Positions 56,662-64,000 of a stretch of 64,000 bases of DNA are shown in pieces. The notes beneath the pieces were generated by a model, which saw only the letters and a program-made list of their open reading frames with translations, searched no databases and was not told where the DNA came from. Origin of the DNA: CAWFFV01 sp963814985 (GTDB lineage Bacteria; Chloroflexota; Ktedonobacteria; Ktedonobacterales; Ktedonobacteraceae); contig CAWFFV010000025.1 of assembly GCA_963814985.1 (NCBI GenBank), forward strand, positions 93,042 to 157,041, given 5' to 3'. Numbering within the stretch: position 1 is the stretch's first letter; every line of letters begins with the position of its first letter. A program made the translations under genes and the position numbers.

Positions 56662-57892
56662 ATGGATAGTATGCATCTTCCCGAAGATGTGGATGCTCCA
56701 CCAGTTGTCAGCGTCTCAGAATTGTCTCTCTATCTGAAAGAGTGGCTGGAGGAAAACCATCTCCTACACAATATATGGGTGCGTGGCGAGGTCTCTAATT
56801 GTAAAACGTATGCTTTCGGGGCACTGTTATTTTACGCTCAAAGAAGGAGATACTCAACTCCCCTGTGTCTTTTTTAAGCACTCTCGCCTGCGCTCTGCCG
56901 CCCCCGATTTACGCAATGGGATGGCGCTTGCTGTCAATGGCCGTGTAGCTTTTTATGAGCGAGATGGCAAACTGCAACTCTACATTGAGAGCGTCAAGCT
57001 ATTGGGAGAAGGAGAACTCTTTCAACGTTTTGAGCAACTCAAGATACGTTTAGCTGCTGAAGGCCTTTTCGATGCGGAGCGAAAACGTATGCTTCCGCCA
57101 CAACCCTCTGTAATTGGAATTGTGACCTCTCTCCAGGCCGCTGCGCTTCGTGATATGTTGCGTGTTCTACGTAGCCGCTATCCACTTGCTGAAGTGGTCC
57201 TTGCGCCTTCGCTGGTACAGGGAGCCGAGGCACCCACCTCAATAGCCGCTGCTCTAGATCTGCTCAACGAGCATGGTGAGGCTGATGTTGTGATTGTTGG
57301 GCGGGGTGGTGGGTCAATAGAAGAGTTGTGGGCTTTCAATGAGGAAGTGGTAGCACGTGCTATTGCGCGTTCGCGTATTCCAGTGATCAGCGGTGTTGGT
57401 CACGAAACGGATTTTACCATCGCTGACTTTGTGGCAGATTATCGTGCTTCAACACCGACCGCTGCTGCAACTGCCGCCGTACCAAATATCGCTGATTGGT
57501 ATGTTGATGTGCAGGAAAAACAACAGATATTGACCACTTTGATAAGGGAGCGTCTGTATGATCTGGGTGAACGATTGGAGCGTACACAGCGTGATCTACA
57601 GCGCGTCAGCCCCCAGAATGTGGTCGATCGACGTCGGCAGCAACTGGACGATATGACGGAGCGTTTGCAGACACATATGGAGCATCTTATCTCACTACGC
57701 GGTGAGCGTCTGCGCGGTCTCGCCTTGCGGCTCCACTCGTTAAGTCCCCTGTTGACAATTGGGCGCGGTTACTCTATTGTGCGGTTGGATAGTGATCAGA
57801 CAGTTTTGACCAGCGTACAGCAGGTGCATCCAGGTGACCAGTTAACCATCCAGGTACAGGATGGGCATATTGCAGTTGAAGTTCGTATTTAA
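56662..57892 (+). CDS. xseA: Exodeoxyribonuclease VII large subunit (one frameshift)
   Basis: The OB-fold N-terminus VSVSELSLYLKEWLEENHLL, NIWVRGEVSNCKTYA breaks at a TTT run near 56815; with one base fewer it reads SGHCYFTLKEGDTQLPCVFF and continues intact. The catalytic domain has IGIVTSLQAAALRDMLRVL, DVVIVGRGGGSIEELWAFN, PVISGVGHETDFTIADFVAD and RASTPTAAATAAVP, followed by coiled coils and a C-terminal GYSIVR element. With XseB it degrades single-stranded DNA to oligonucleotides. Confidence 0.93.
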
Positions 57893-57914
57893 TTTTTGAG
57901 ATGGTGAAGAGAAG

Positions 57915-58136
57915 ATGGAAGCCTTATCTTTTGAAGATGCCTTTGCACAACTCGAAGTGGCCGTCGCGGCATTGCAAGATGGACGTATGCCTCTTGAACG
58001 AGCGTTACAGTATTATCAAGAGGGTATGAAACTGGCGCAGCACTGTCAGGAACTCCTGCAACAGGCAGAGTTATCTGTGCAGCAGTTAAGCGTGGATAGT
58101 GATGGTACGTTGTCCACACAACCTCTGGATATATAG
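57915..58136 (+). CDS. xseB: Exodeoxyribonuclease VII small subunit
   Basis: A 73-residue protein with the XseB pattern SFEDAFAQLEVAVAALQDGR, PLERALQYYQEGMKLAQHCQ and a final helix. It forms the helical bundle that holds XseA. The gene lies 22 bases after xseA, behind GAAGAGAAG. Confidence 0.92.
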   Translation: MEALSFEDAFAQLEVAVAALQDGRMPLERALQYYQEGMKLAQHCQELLQQAELSVQQLSVDSDGTLSTQPLDI

Positions 58137-58146
58137 GGCGGGAGCT

Positions 58147-58587
58147 ATGCAGAATACTTTCTTCGAGAATCGCATCCTCATGGCGTCTTTTATGGCATGG
58201 GCTGTTGCACAGATAAGTAAGACCATCTATGAGTTGTTTAAGCAGCGCAAACTGATTATTAGCCATCTTGTCTCTTCGGGTGGGATGCCCAGTTCTCATT
58301 CTGCTCTGGTGACCGGACTTGCTACTGCCACCGGGCGTATCGCTGGTGTAGGTTCAGCACAGTTCGCCATTACAGTGGTACTTGCGAGTATTGTGATGTA
58401 TGATGCGGCGGGAGTGCGTCGTGCTGTGAGTATCCAGGCTCGCATCCTCAATAAGATGATGGATGAGGCTTTTCAAGGTCGTCCAATGGCTGAAAAGCGA
58501 TTACGTGAACTGATAGGACATACACCAATTCAGGTCATTGTGGGTGGACTACTTGGCATTGGCGTAGGGTTACTTATCACTGCTTAA
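58147..58587 (+). CDS. Divergent PAP2 (DUF212) membrane protein
   Basis: A 146-residue protein; start at 58147 after GGGCGGGAGCT. LISHLVSSGGMPSSHSALVT contains the PSSH phosphatase-like motif, with hydrophobic helices FAITVVLASIVMYDAAGVRR and VIVGGLLGIGVGLLITA. DUF212 proteins belong to the PAP2 phosphatidic acid phosphatase clan and sit in the inner membrane; their substrate is unknown. It follows xseB by 10 bases. Confidence 0.88.
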   Translation: MQNTFFENRILMASFMAWAVAQISKTIYELFKQRKLIISHLVSSGGMPSSHSALVTGLATATGRIAGVGSAQFAITVVLASIVMYDAAGVRRAVSIQARILNKMMDEAFQGRPMAEKRLRELIGHTPIQVIVGGLLGIGVGLLITA

Positions 58588-58667
58588 GATGCTTCTCTCT
58601 TCGATCTCCAGTATAGCATGTGTGTTCCGTACGGGTCTGTTCTCGAAGCGGAAGCGTTGAAGCAGAC

Positions 58668-58704
58668 GATTGCCGCTTCACCTCTAAGATGGGAAGCGGC
58701 AATC
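58668..58704. terminator. Hairpin between convergent PAP2 and SDR genes
   Basis: GATTGCCGCTTC (58668-58679) pairs perfectly with GAAGCGGCAATC (58693-58704). Only a weak T-rich tail (CTTGTCTTG) follows. Confidence 0.6.
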
Positions 58705-58750
58705 CTTGTCTTGTGGACCACAACTGCGAGCGGAGTCCTCGCACGGGAAG

Positions 58751-59488
58751 TTACCAGGGGATCTGTCCATTGGCTCCAAAGAAGCCGCCGGTAGGTCCAT
58801 CGGCTGGCAGGGTGGCATAGGCTACAGGTGCTTTTGCTCCCTGTTCGGTAGTGAGAAAACCTCTGTGTTCAGTCATGTCTGTGGCGACAAAGCCAGGGCT
58901 GACCGAGTTGACTTTGATGGGCGTGCCTTGTAGCTCTTTGGCGAAGAAGACGGTGAGAGCGTTCAGGGACGTTTTGGATGCCTGGTAGCCCAGGAGAGGC
59001 AGTCGATCTGCGAACATGGAGTTAGCACTGCTGTTGATAGACAGGGAACCCATCTCGCTCGATACGTTCACGATACGCCCGGCCTGGGAACGGCGTAGCA
59101 GGGGAAGCATGGCTTTGGTGATGGCGAAGACGCCAAAGAAATTAGTGGCGAAGGTCTTCTGCAAATCTTCAAGCGAGATCTGGCTGGGCGGTGTGTGCCC
59201 ATCGTCAAGAGACATAGCCGCATTGTTGACCAGAATATCCAGTCGCCCATAGGTCTGATCAATAAAGGCCGCGGTGGCATCGATGCTGGCTTCATTGGTC
59301 ACTTCGAGTTGGATGGCGACTGCATCTATCTTCTCGGCACGCAATTTCTGTATGGCGACCTCTCCCCGAGCCTGGTCACGCGCACCAACGAGGACAGTGA
59401 TGTCCTGGAGACCCAACTGACGTGCAATCTCAAGACCGATACCTTTATTCGCACCTGTAACAAGTGCGATCTTTTTTCCCTCTGACAT
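58751..59488 (-). CDS. Short-chain dehydrogenase/reductase
   Basis: A 245-residue classical SDR; start MSEGKKIALVTGANKGIGLE at 59488 after GAAAGGAAATC. Visible are the TGANKGIG cofactor motif, LDILVNNAAMS, the catalytic Ser in IVNVSSEMGSL, and YQASKTSLNALT (YxxxK). It is likely NADP-dependent and most like carbonyl reductases acting on small aldehydes or ketones. It is divergent from a TetR gene that probably represses it. Confidence 0.92.
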   Translation of the reverse strand: MSEGKKIALVTGANKGIGLEIARQLGLQDITVLVGARDQARGEVAIQKLRAEKIDAVAIQLEVTNEASIDATAAFIDQTYGRLDILVNNAAMSLDDGHTPPSQISLEDLQKTFATNFFGVFAITKAMLPLLRRSQAGRIVNVSSEMGSLSINSSANSMFADRLPLLGYQASKTSLNALTVFFAKELQGTPIKVNSVSPGFVATDMTEHRGFLTTEQGAKAPVAYATLPADGPTGGFFGANGQIPW

Positions 59489-59609
59489 GTGATTTCCTTT
59501 CAACTTTCTGACATTGTTTGCTGTCTTTCGCAAGTGATAACGCCTTTGCTGGCACTGGGACGCCTTTAGCTCTTGCAAGCTGTCAGGTGGTGCTGTATGA
59601 TGACGTTGT

Positions 59610-59632
59610 AAACATTCTACTATAGTATGTTT
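59610..59632. promoter_or_regulatory. Palindromic operator candidate between SDR and TetR genes
   Basis: AAACAT and ATGTTT bracket TCTACTATAGT; 9 of 11 pairs across the dyad match. It lies centrally in the divergent 59489-59710 space, as expected for TetR control of both promoters. Confidence 0.5.
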
Positions 59633-59710
59633 CTGGTGTCAACATTGTTTTCAGTGTAAACTTCCTTGTGCCAGGAACAGGCTGGAAAAAGAGAGGGATG
59701 GAGAACCATC

Positions 59711-60331
59711 ATGAGCCCCAGAGGCCAATGTCCCTATCACCACGGGGATTTACGAAACGCTTTGATTCAGGCCGGGTTGGAACTGCTCGCGGAGGGAGGA
59801 GCGCAGGAGCTTGATCTGCGCAAAGTCGCACGCCGGGCTGGGGTGAGCCATGCTGCACCCTACCGTCATTTTGCCGACAAGCAGGCATTGATTGCAGCCA
59901 TTGCCGAAGAAGGATTTCACTGGTTGGCTGAACAAATTCAAGCGACGTTGCACGAAGTATCCGATGAGCCATTTGAGCAATTGCTAGGGAGTGCACTCGC
60001 CTATGTGCATTTTGCTCAGGAACATCCCTGGCTGATGCGTGAGATGTTTAGCGGTCTCACCATTGAGCATGAAGCGTTTGTGAGCTTGCATATGGCCTCA
60101 AAGGCGGTCTATCGGCTCTATACTGATGTGATCAGGCGCGGCCAGGAGAAAGGAAAGCTTGTGGATGGCGATCCAGCAGTGCTGGCTTGCGTCCTGTGGT
60201 CGACTCTGCACGGGCTGGCTATGCTGATCATCGAAAATCAAATGCGTCCGTATGCTGATGGACCAGAAGGCACTGAGCATGTCACGCGCCATACCATCGA
60301 GGTCCTCTACGGGGGTTTTGCTCGCAAGTAG
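59711..60331 (+). CDS. TetR-family transcriptional regulator
   Basis: A 206-residue regulator starting MSPRGQCPYHHGDLRNALIQ; the HTH is GAQELDLRKVARRAGVSHAA, PYRHFADKQALIAAIAEEGF. The C-terminal domain (WLMREMFSGL, VLACVLWSTLHGLAMLIIEN) resembles the TetR_C_13/WHG class. It likely represses itself and the divergent SDR gene until an aldehyde or other ligand binds. Confidence 0.92.
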   Translation: MSPRGQCPYHHGDLRNALIQAGLELLAEGGAQELDLRKVARRAGVSHAAPYRHFADKQALIAAIAEEGFHWLAEQIQATLHEVSDEPFEQLLGSALAYVHFAQEHPWLMREMFSGLTIEHEAFVSLHMASKAVYRLYTDVIRRGQEKGKLVDGDPAVLACVLWSTLHGLAMLIIENQMRPYADGPEGTEHVTRHTIEVLYGGFARK

Positions 60332-60457
60332 TGTTCTTCATACATTAAAGCGAACCTCCTGTATCTTCATTTTGCAGTGCTATTATACTGAAAGTATAAG
60401 CATATTTTATATTTCTCATTTTTGGAAGAAGGGAAGTGGTAAGGAGTGGTGCGGTCT

Positions 60458-61576
60458 ATGCAAGTCCCTCTTGTTGATCTACGTATACAATATCTGGCGC
60501 TTAAACCTGAAATCATGCTTGCTATGGAGGAAGTTCTTGAGAGCATGCAGTTGTTTCTTGGGCCACGACTGCGTGCATTTGAACATCAGTTTGCACTTTA
60601 TTGTGGTTCTCAGTATGGTGTAGGTGCCTCATCGGGTACCGATGCTCTTGCCCTGGCACTGCGTGCCTGCGATATTGGCGTTGGTGATGAGGTGATCACT
60701 GTCTCCAATAGCTTCATCGCTACGGTTGAAGCTATTGCGATGGTCGGAGCCAAGCCGGTTTTTGTCGATATTGATCCCGAAACCTATCTCATGGATTGGC
60801 GGCAATTGGAGCAGGTACTGACCCCGCGAACGCGGGCTATTTTGCCAGTGCACCTCTATGGTCATGTCGCAGAGATGCAGCCCATAATGGATTTTGCTCG
60901 TGTACATGGGCTGCGGGTAATCGAAGATGCTTCTCAAGCTCATGGTGCTACCTATCAGGGACAACGTGTTGGAAGTTTTGGCGACATTGGTTGTTTCAGC
61001 CTGTATTATAGCAAAAACCTGGGAGCCTTTGGTGAAGCTGGTATTTGTACAACCAGCGACCGTGCTCTTGCAGAGAAAATGTGTATGATACGCGATCATG
61101 GGTCACGTATCCGCTATCAGCATGAGGTGATGGGTGTAAATGCCCGTCTCGATGAAATACAGGCAGCGGTGTTGCTTATCAAGATGCCCCACCTGGAGCG
61201 CTGGAATAAAGCTCGTCAGGCGCATGCACAGCTATATACTGAACAGCTAAGCGATATCGTAGAAGCGGTCCCTGTCGTTCGACCCTGGGGCACCCATGTG
61301 TATTGTTACTATGTTGTGCAAGTTCCTCAACGTGATCAATTCCGTAAAGCTTTAGAGCAAGAGGGAATAGCAACAAATATTCACTATCCTACACCTATTC
61401 ATCTACAACCTGCCTGTGTGCCCTATGGTTATAAACGTGGAATGCTTCCGATCACGGAAGCTATGGCAGAACGTATCGTCTCTTTGCCAATGTATCCAGA
61501 ACTAACCGAAGAACAGTTACAGTTGGTTATCAATGCGGTAAAGAAAAATGTTGGGGTGGAGGCATCAATCCGGTAG
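60458..61576 (+). CDS. DegT/DnrJ/EryC1/StrS aminotransferase (WbpE-like)
   Basis: A 372-residue sugar aminotransferase. MQVPLVDLRIQYLALKPEI, GVGASSGTDALALALRACDI (phosphate pocket), ITVSNSFIATVEAIAMVGAK, VIEDASQAHGATYQGQRVG and the PLP lysine in GCFSLYYSKNLGAFGEAGIC are present. It transfers an amino group to a keto-sugar nucleotide. Together with the Gfo/Idh and hexapeptide genes downstream, this fits the WbpE step toward UDP-2,3-diacetamido sugars, though dTDP-sugar routes use the same three families. Confidence 0.92.
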   Translation: MQVPLVDLRIQYLALKPEIMLAMEEVLESMQLFLGPRLRAFEHQFALYCGSQYGVGASSGTDALALALRACDIGVGDEVITVSNSFIATVEAIAMVGAKPVFVDIDPETYLMDWRQLEQVLTPRTRAILPVHLYGHVAEMQPIMDFARVHGLRVIEDASQAHGATYQGQRVGSFGDIGCFSLYYSKNLGAFGEAGICTTSDRALAEKMCMIRDHGSRIRYQHEVMGVNARLDEIQAAVLLIKMPHLERWNKARQAHAQLYTEQLSDIVEAVPVVRPWGTHVYCYYVVQVPQRDQFRKALEQEGIATNIHYPTPIHLQPACVPYGYKRGMLPITEAMAERIVSLPMYPELTEEQLQLVINAVKKNVGVEASIR

Positions 61577-61658
61577 TTGTGTCGAGAGCTATCTCGGTAC
61601 TTAGAACTATCTGGTTTCGATGACTATGTGTTAAGTGGTAGAAGGAATTGACAAGATT

Positions 61659-62663
61659 ATGACTGATCTACGTTTTGGTATTATTGGTTGGGGATACTGG
61701 GGACCAAAAATTGCTCGCAATCTGGATAGCCTGCCACAGGTAGCAGTTACTATGGTGGCTGATCTGGATGCTCATCGTCTGACATCAATTTCCGTGAACC
61801 AGCCATGGATACGTACGACGACGCAGATGCAGGATGTGCTATGTTCGGATGTGGATGGAGTTGTCATTGCAACTCCTGTACGAACACACTATCGTCTGGC
61901 AAAAGAAGCGCTTTTACATGGCAAACATGTACTCGTTGAGAAACCTCTGACGGCCAATGTTGAAGAGGCGGAAGAACTTGTCGCGCTGGCACAAGAGCTG
62001 AAACTGGTCTTGATGGTAGGTCACACCTTTGAATATAGTCCAGCCGTCAACAAGTTACGTAAACTGGTACAGGCGGGAGACCTGGGAAAAATCTGCTGTG
62101 TGGAAGCGGAACGTGTAAATCTGGGACTATTTCGTAACGATATTAATGTGATCTGGGATCTTGCACCGCACGATGTATCAATTCTCCTGTACCTGTTCGG
62201 TAAAATGCCGCAGGAAATCAAAGTACAGGCACATGCACATCTTCAGCCACACATCCACGATATTGCCCATCTCGATCTGAGCTTTGCCGATGGAATGATG
62301 GCCCATATCCATGTGAGCTGGCTTCATCCCTGTAAAATTCGCCGTGTGACTGTCATCGGTGATGCCAGAATGGTGGTGTATGATGATACCAACCCGGCAG
62401 AGATGATTAAGGTGTATAATAAAGGGGCTGATGTGCATGCTGATCCGGTCGTTTCATATCGCTATGGTGCAATCACTATTCCCCATATCGATTGGATAGA
62501 GCCATTACGCCTGGAGTGTGAGGATTTCGCCAATGCAATTCGTTTAGGGATACAACCGCGTGCTCATGGTGGTGTTGGCCTGGCAGTGGTCAAAGTATTA
62601 GCAGCCGCACAAAAAGTTTTAGAACAGCAAGAGCAATTGGATACTATCGCTGTCACCCGTTAA
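61659..62663 (+). CDS. Gfo/Idh/MocA-family sugar-nucleotide 3-dehydrogenase (WbpB-like)
   Basis: A 334-residue oxidoreductase. The Rossmann motif FGIIGWGYWGPKIARNLDS and the family motif HVLVEKPLTANVEEAEELV are clear; VGHTFEYSPAVNKL and NVIWDLAPHDVSILLYLFG follow, as in WbpB/WlbA UDP-GlcNAc(A) 3-dehydrogenases. It would supply the keto-sugar for the aminotransferase upstream. Start at 61659 is used; a GTG eight codons upstream is possible. 82 bases separate it from the aminotransferase. Confidence 0.9.
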   Translation: MTDLRFGIIGWGYWGPKIARNLDSLPQVAVTMVADLDAHRLTSISVNQPWIRTTTQMQDVLCSDVDGVVIATPVRTHYRLAKEALLHGKHVLVEKPLTANVEEAEELVALAQELKLVLMVGHTFEYSPAVNKLRKLVQAGDLGKICCVEAERVNLGLFRNDINVIWDLAPHDVSILLYLFGKMPQEIKVQAHAHLQPHIHDIAHLDLSFADGMMAHIHVSWLHPCKIRRVTVIGDARMVVYDDTNPAEMIKVYNKGADVHADPVVSYRYGAITIPHIDWIEPLRLECEDFANAIRLGIQPRAHGGVGLAVVKVLAAAQKVLEQQEQLDTIAVTR

Positions 62664-62681
62664 TCCATGTTGAGTTATGGG

Positions 62682-62853
62682 GTGCTCAGGTCTCTTTTCT
62701 GATTCCTCAGTGCCCAGGGCGCTTCGCAGTCCGTTTTGTGTGGGTTGTGTTGGCAGTGGTGGAGGTTGCGTCGCAACCTCCACCACTGCCAACACAACCC
62801 ACACAAAACAAGAGCGAGCCACCACTGGTGGTGAGGGAACCCGAGGAGTTTTC
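62682..62853. repeat. Family A palindromic repeat, copy 9, inside the sugar gene cluster
   Basis: The outer ends are degraded (GTGCTCAGGTC left; CCCGAGGAGTTTTC right) but the centre is the longest perfect stem in the window, 38 bp: arms 62733-62770 and 62772-62809, beginning GTTTTGTGTGGGTTGTGTTG, tip GGAGGTTGCG. Flanking AGTGCCCAGGGCGCT and CCACCACTGGTGGTG remain. It separates two codirectional genes of one pathway. Confidence 0.85.
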
Positions 62854-62884
62854 ACTATTCATTGTAAAGGCAGGTAAGTGGCTG

Positions 62885-63484
62885 ATGCCCGAAGTTTCAT
62901 TTTACGTTCATCCGTTAGCGGAAGTGTCACCCGAAGCACATGTTGGTGCAGGGACGCGTATCTGGCGGCAAGCCCATATACGGGAGCATGCCTATATTGG
63001 TGAGATGTGTAATATTGGGAAAGGTGTGTATGTTGAGACACATGTGCGCATCGGTTCCTACGTCAAAATCCAGAACCATGTCTCCATTTTTGAAGGGGTG
63101 ACCCTGGAAGATGGCGTCTTTATTGGCCCTCATGTCTGTTTTACTAACGATATGTTTCCCCGTGCGATTACTCCTGACGGCAAACCCAAAAGTGCTGAGG
63201 ACTGGCAGATCACTCCTACACTGGTCAAGTATGGAGCATCGATAGGGGCAGGCTCTGTGATCGTATGTGGTGTGACCATTGGCGAATTCGCTCTGATAGG
63301 GGCAGGCTCTGTTGTCACAAAAGATGTGCCCCCGCATACCCTGGTCTTTGGAAATCCTGCACGTCCTCAGGGATATGTATGTCGTTGTGCACGTCGCCTG
63401 TCAGATCTTCACGAGGAAGAGGGAAAACTTGTTGGTTGGTGTGAGGTCTGTCAGCAATTTCATCAGGTGGGAGAACAACAATAG
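62885..63484 (+). CDS. Left-handed beta-helix acyltransferase (WbpD-like)
   Basis: A 199-residue hexapeptide-repeat protein; the frame is open through the upstream palindrome but the ATG at 62885 starts the conserved part. Repeats such as VHPLAEVSPEAHVGAGTRIW, AHIREHAYIGEMCNIGKGVY and GAVIG-like turns are followed by HVCFTNDMFPRA with the usual Asn-Asp, GASIGAGSVIVCGVTIGEFA and VFGNPARPQGYVCRC. It ends in a Cys-rich tail (CRC and CEVC) that could bind metal. It likely N-acetylates the 3-amino sugar nucleotide. Confidence 0.9.
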   Translation: MPEVSFYVHPLAEVSPEAHVGAGTRIWRQAHIREHAYIGEMCNIGKGVYVETHVRIGSYVKIQNHVSIFEGVTLEDGVFIGPHVCFTNDMFPRAITPDGKPKSAEDWQITPTLVKYGASIGAGSVIVCGVTIGEFALIGAGSVVTKDVPPHTLVFGNPARPQGYVCRCARRLSDLHEEEGKLVGWCEVCQQFHQVGEQQ

Positions 63485-63636
63485 GTACTAAGTATCTTCA
63501 CTGTGCTCTTTTTATTGCTACTGCTTGACAGATCGATAGGCTCTTTGTATCATGGAATATAAGAAGAGTATCTGTTCAGGTGTGTCAACCTGGCAAAGGC
63601 TTACCAGGCGCATCCTCAACAGAAGGTGAGAGTATT

Positions 63637-64000
63637 GTGTCCCTAGTTGGTTTATTCGGTTCTGCATGGCAAGGTTCACTTAGTGATCTGGCAAATATGG
63701 TTCAGCATATCAAACGTATACAGGCGTTTGGTCGGCTCACCCTGCGTAATACCGAGCGCTTCAGCATTGTTCACCTCTACTTTCGTGCAGGTAAACCAGT
63801 TCATCTAGCTGGTAATCGTGGAAATGCAGAAGTCATTTTTGCTGAGTTGCAAGAGTGGAAGAGTGCATTTTTGCGTTTTGATCGTGGTATGACCACCCTC
63901 GATATAACATTCAGTGCCAGACATGAGCAAATTTTGGAAGATACAATCAAGCATCTACAAAAGCAAGGCATTGTCCAGACACCTCCAACTCCACGTGTTA
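63637..64000 (+). CDS. DUF4388 (PATAN-like) protein, 3' end outside window
   Basis: The frame from GTG 63637 (after AGAAGGTGAGAG) stays open to the window edge. It reads GLFGSAWQGSLSDLANMVQH, IKRIQAFGRLTLRNTERFSI, VHLYFRAGKPVHLAGNRGNA: the strand pattern (G.L....L.D++Q.+.....G.L.+......+.+YF..G..VHA) of DUF4388 domains. These occur in Chloroflexota and deltaproteobacteria as adaptors near MglA/roadblock or response regulators. Function of the rest is unknown. Confidence 0.75.
   Translation, partial: MSLVGLFGSAWQGSLSDLANMVQHIKRIQAFGRLTLRNTERFSIVHLYFRAGKPVHLAGNRGNAEVIFAELQEWKSAFLRFDRGMTTLDITFSARHEQILEDTIKHLQKQGIVQTPPTPRV

Overview
This 64 kb window looks like a chromosomal segment from a Chloroflexota bacterium, most likely a member of or relative of the class Ktedonobacteria. 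That is an inference from several features: an MglA-type GTPase and a DUF4388 (PATAN) protein, proline/threonine-rich secreted proteins, a fused aroK-aroB gene, an MEP isoprenoid pathway embedded in the rpsB-tsf-pyrH-frr-uppS-cdsA-dxr-rseP-ispG block, and relics of IS200/IS605 ends. No rRNA, complete IS, prophage or CRISPR array is visible. One tRNA (Val, GAC) is present.

Layout. 1-6.5 kb: end of a tandem universal stress protein gene, an M20 dipeptidase, then an unusual run of an argB-like kinase, a P-loop NTPase, a LysR regulator and a CitE/HpcH-type lyase. 6.7-12.1 kb: a membrane-anchored Gmad2-type duplicated-domain protein and two heavily broken genes (a DAO-family FAD oxidoreductase and a homocysteine S-methyltransferase). 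12.4-24 kb: a tandemly duplicated gene fusing an amino-acid-permease-like 12-TM domain to a histidine kinase, and two metabolite:H+ symporter paralogues on either side of a second histidine kinase/response regulator pair. 24-30.6 kb: a WGR/beta-propeller, SWIM and small-protein gene set, a GtrA membrane protein and an alpha-glucan phosphorylase. 30.7-34.1 kb: a repeat-rich zone with a NarL regulator and an MglA-like GTPase. 34-49 kb: gatB, glutamate dehydrogenase, an acidic low-complexity protein, dxs, and the translation/isoprenoid/lipid block. 49.5-58.6 kb: tRNA-Val, a CHAP-domain secreted protein, aroKB-aroQ-pepQ-efp-accB-xseA-xseB and a PAP2-like gene. 58.7-64 kb: a divergent SDR/TetR pair, three genes resembling the WbpE/WbpB/WbpD route to diacetamido sugars, and the start of a DUF4388 gene.

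The main non-coding signal is a dispersed palindromic repeat (family A: eight well-formed copies, one gutted copy and one fragment fall within the nine entries listed here; about 150 bp when complete, outer ends GTAACTATTCAGGT / ACCTGAATAGTTAC). Each intact copy has a central, usually perfect inverted repeat of 25-38 bp arms whose sequence differs from copy to copy while pairing is retained. A second family (B, ends related to GAGTCATCCCGAA) is nested exactly in the centre of one A copy, and another A copy sits between inverted B ends.

About 29 apparent single-base-scale frameshifts interrupt roughly sixteen genes, including essential ones (dxs, cdsA, rseP, aroKB, efp, xseA). Several lie in short homopolymers, so much of this is probably sequence error in a draft assembly. 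Such genes are annotated across their whole span. Other points of note: the efp-linked biotin-carrier-like protein lacks the biotinyl lysine, and two promoter-like signals precede orphan IS605 right-end/omegaRNA-like sequences.
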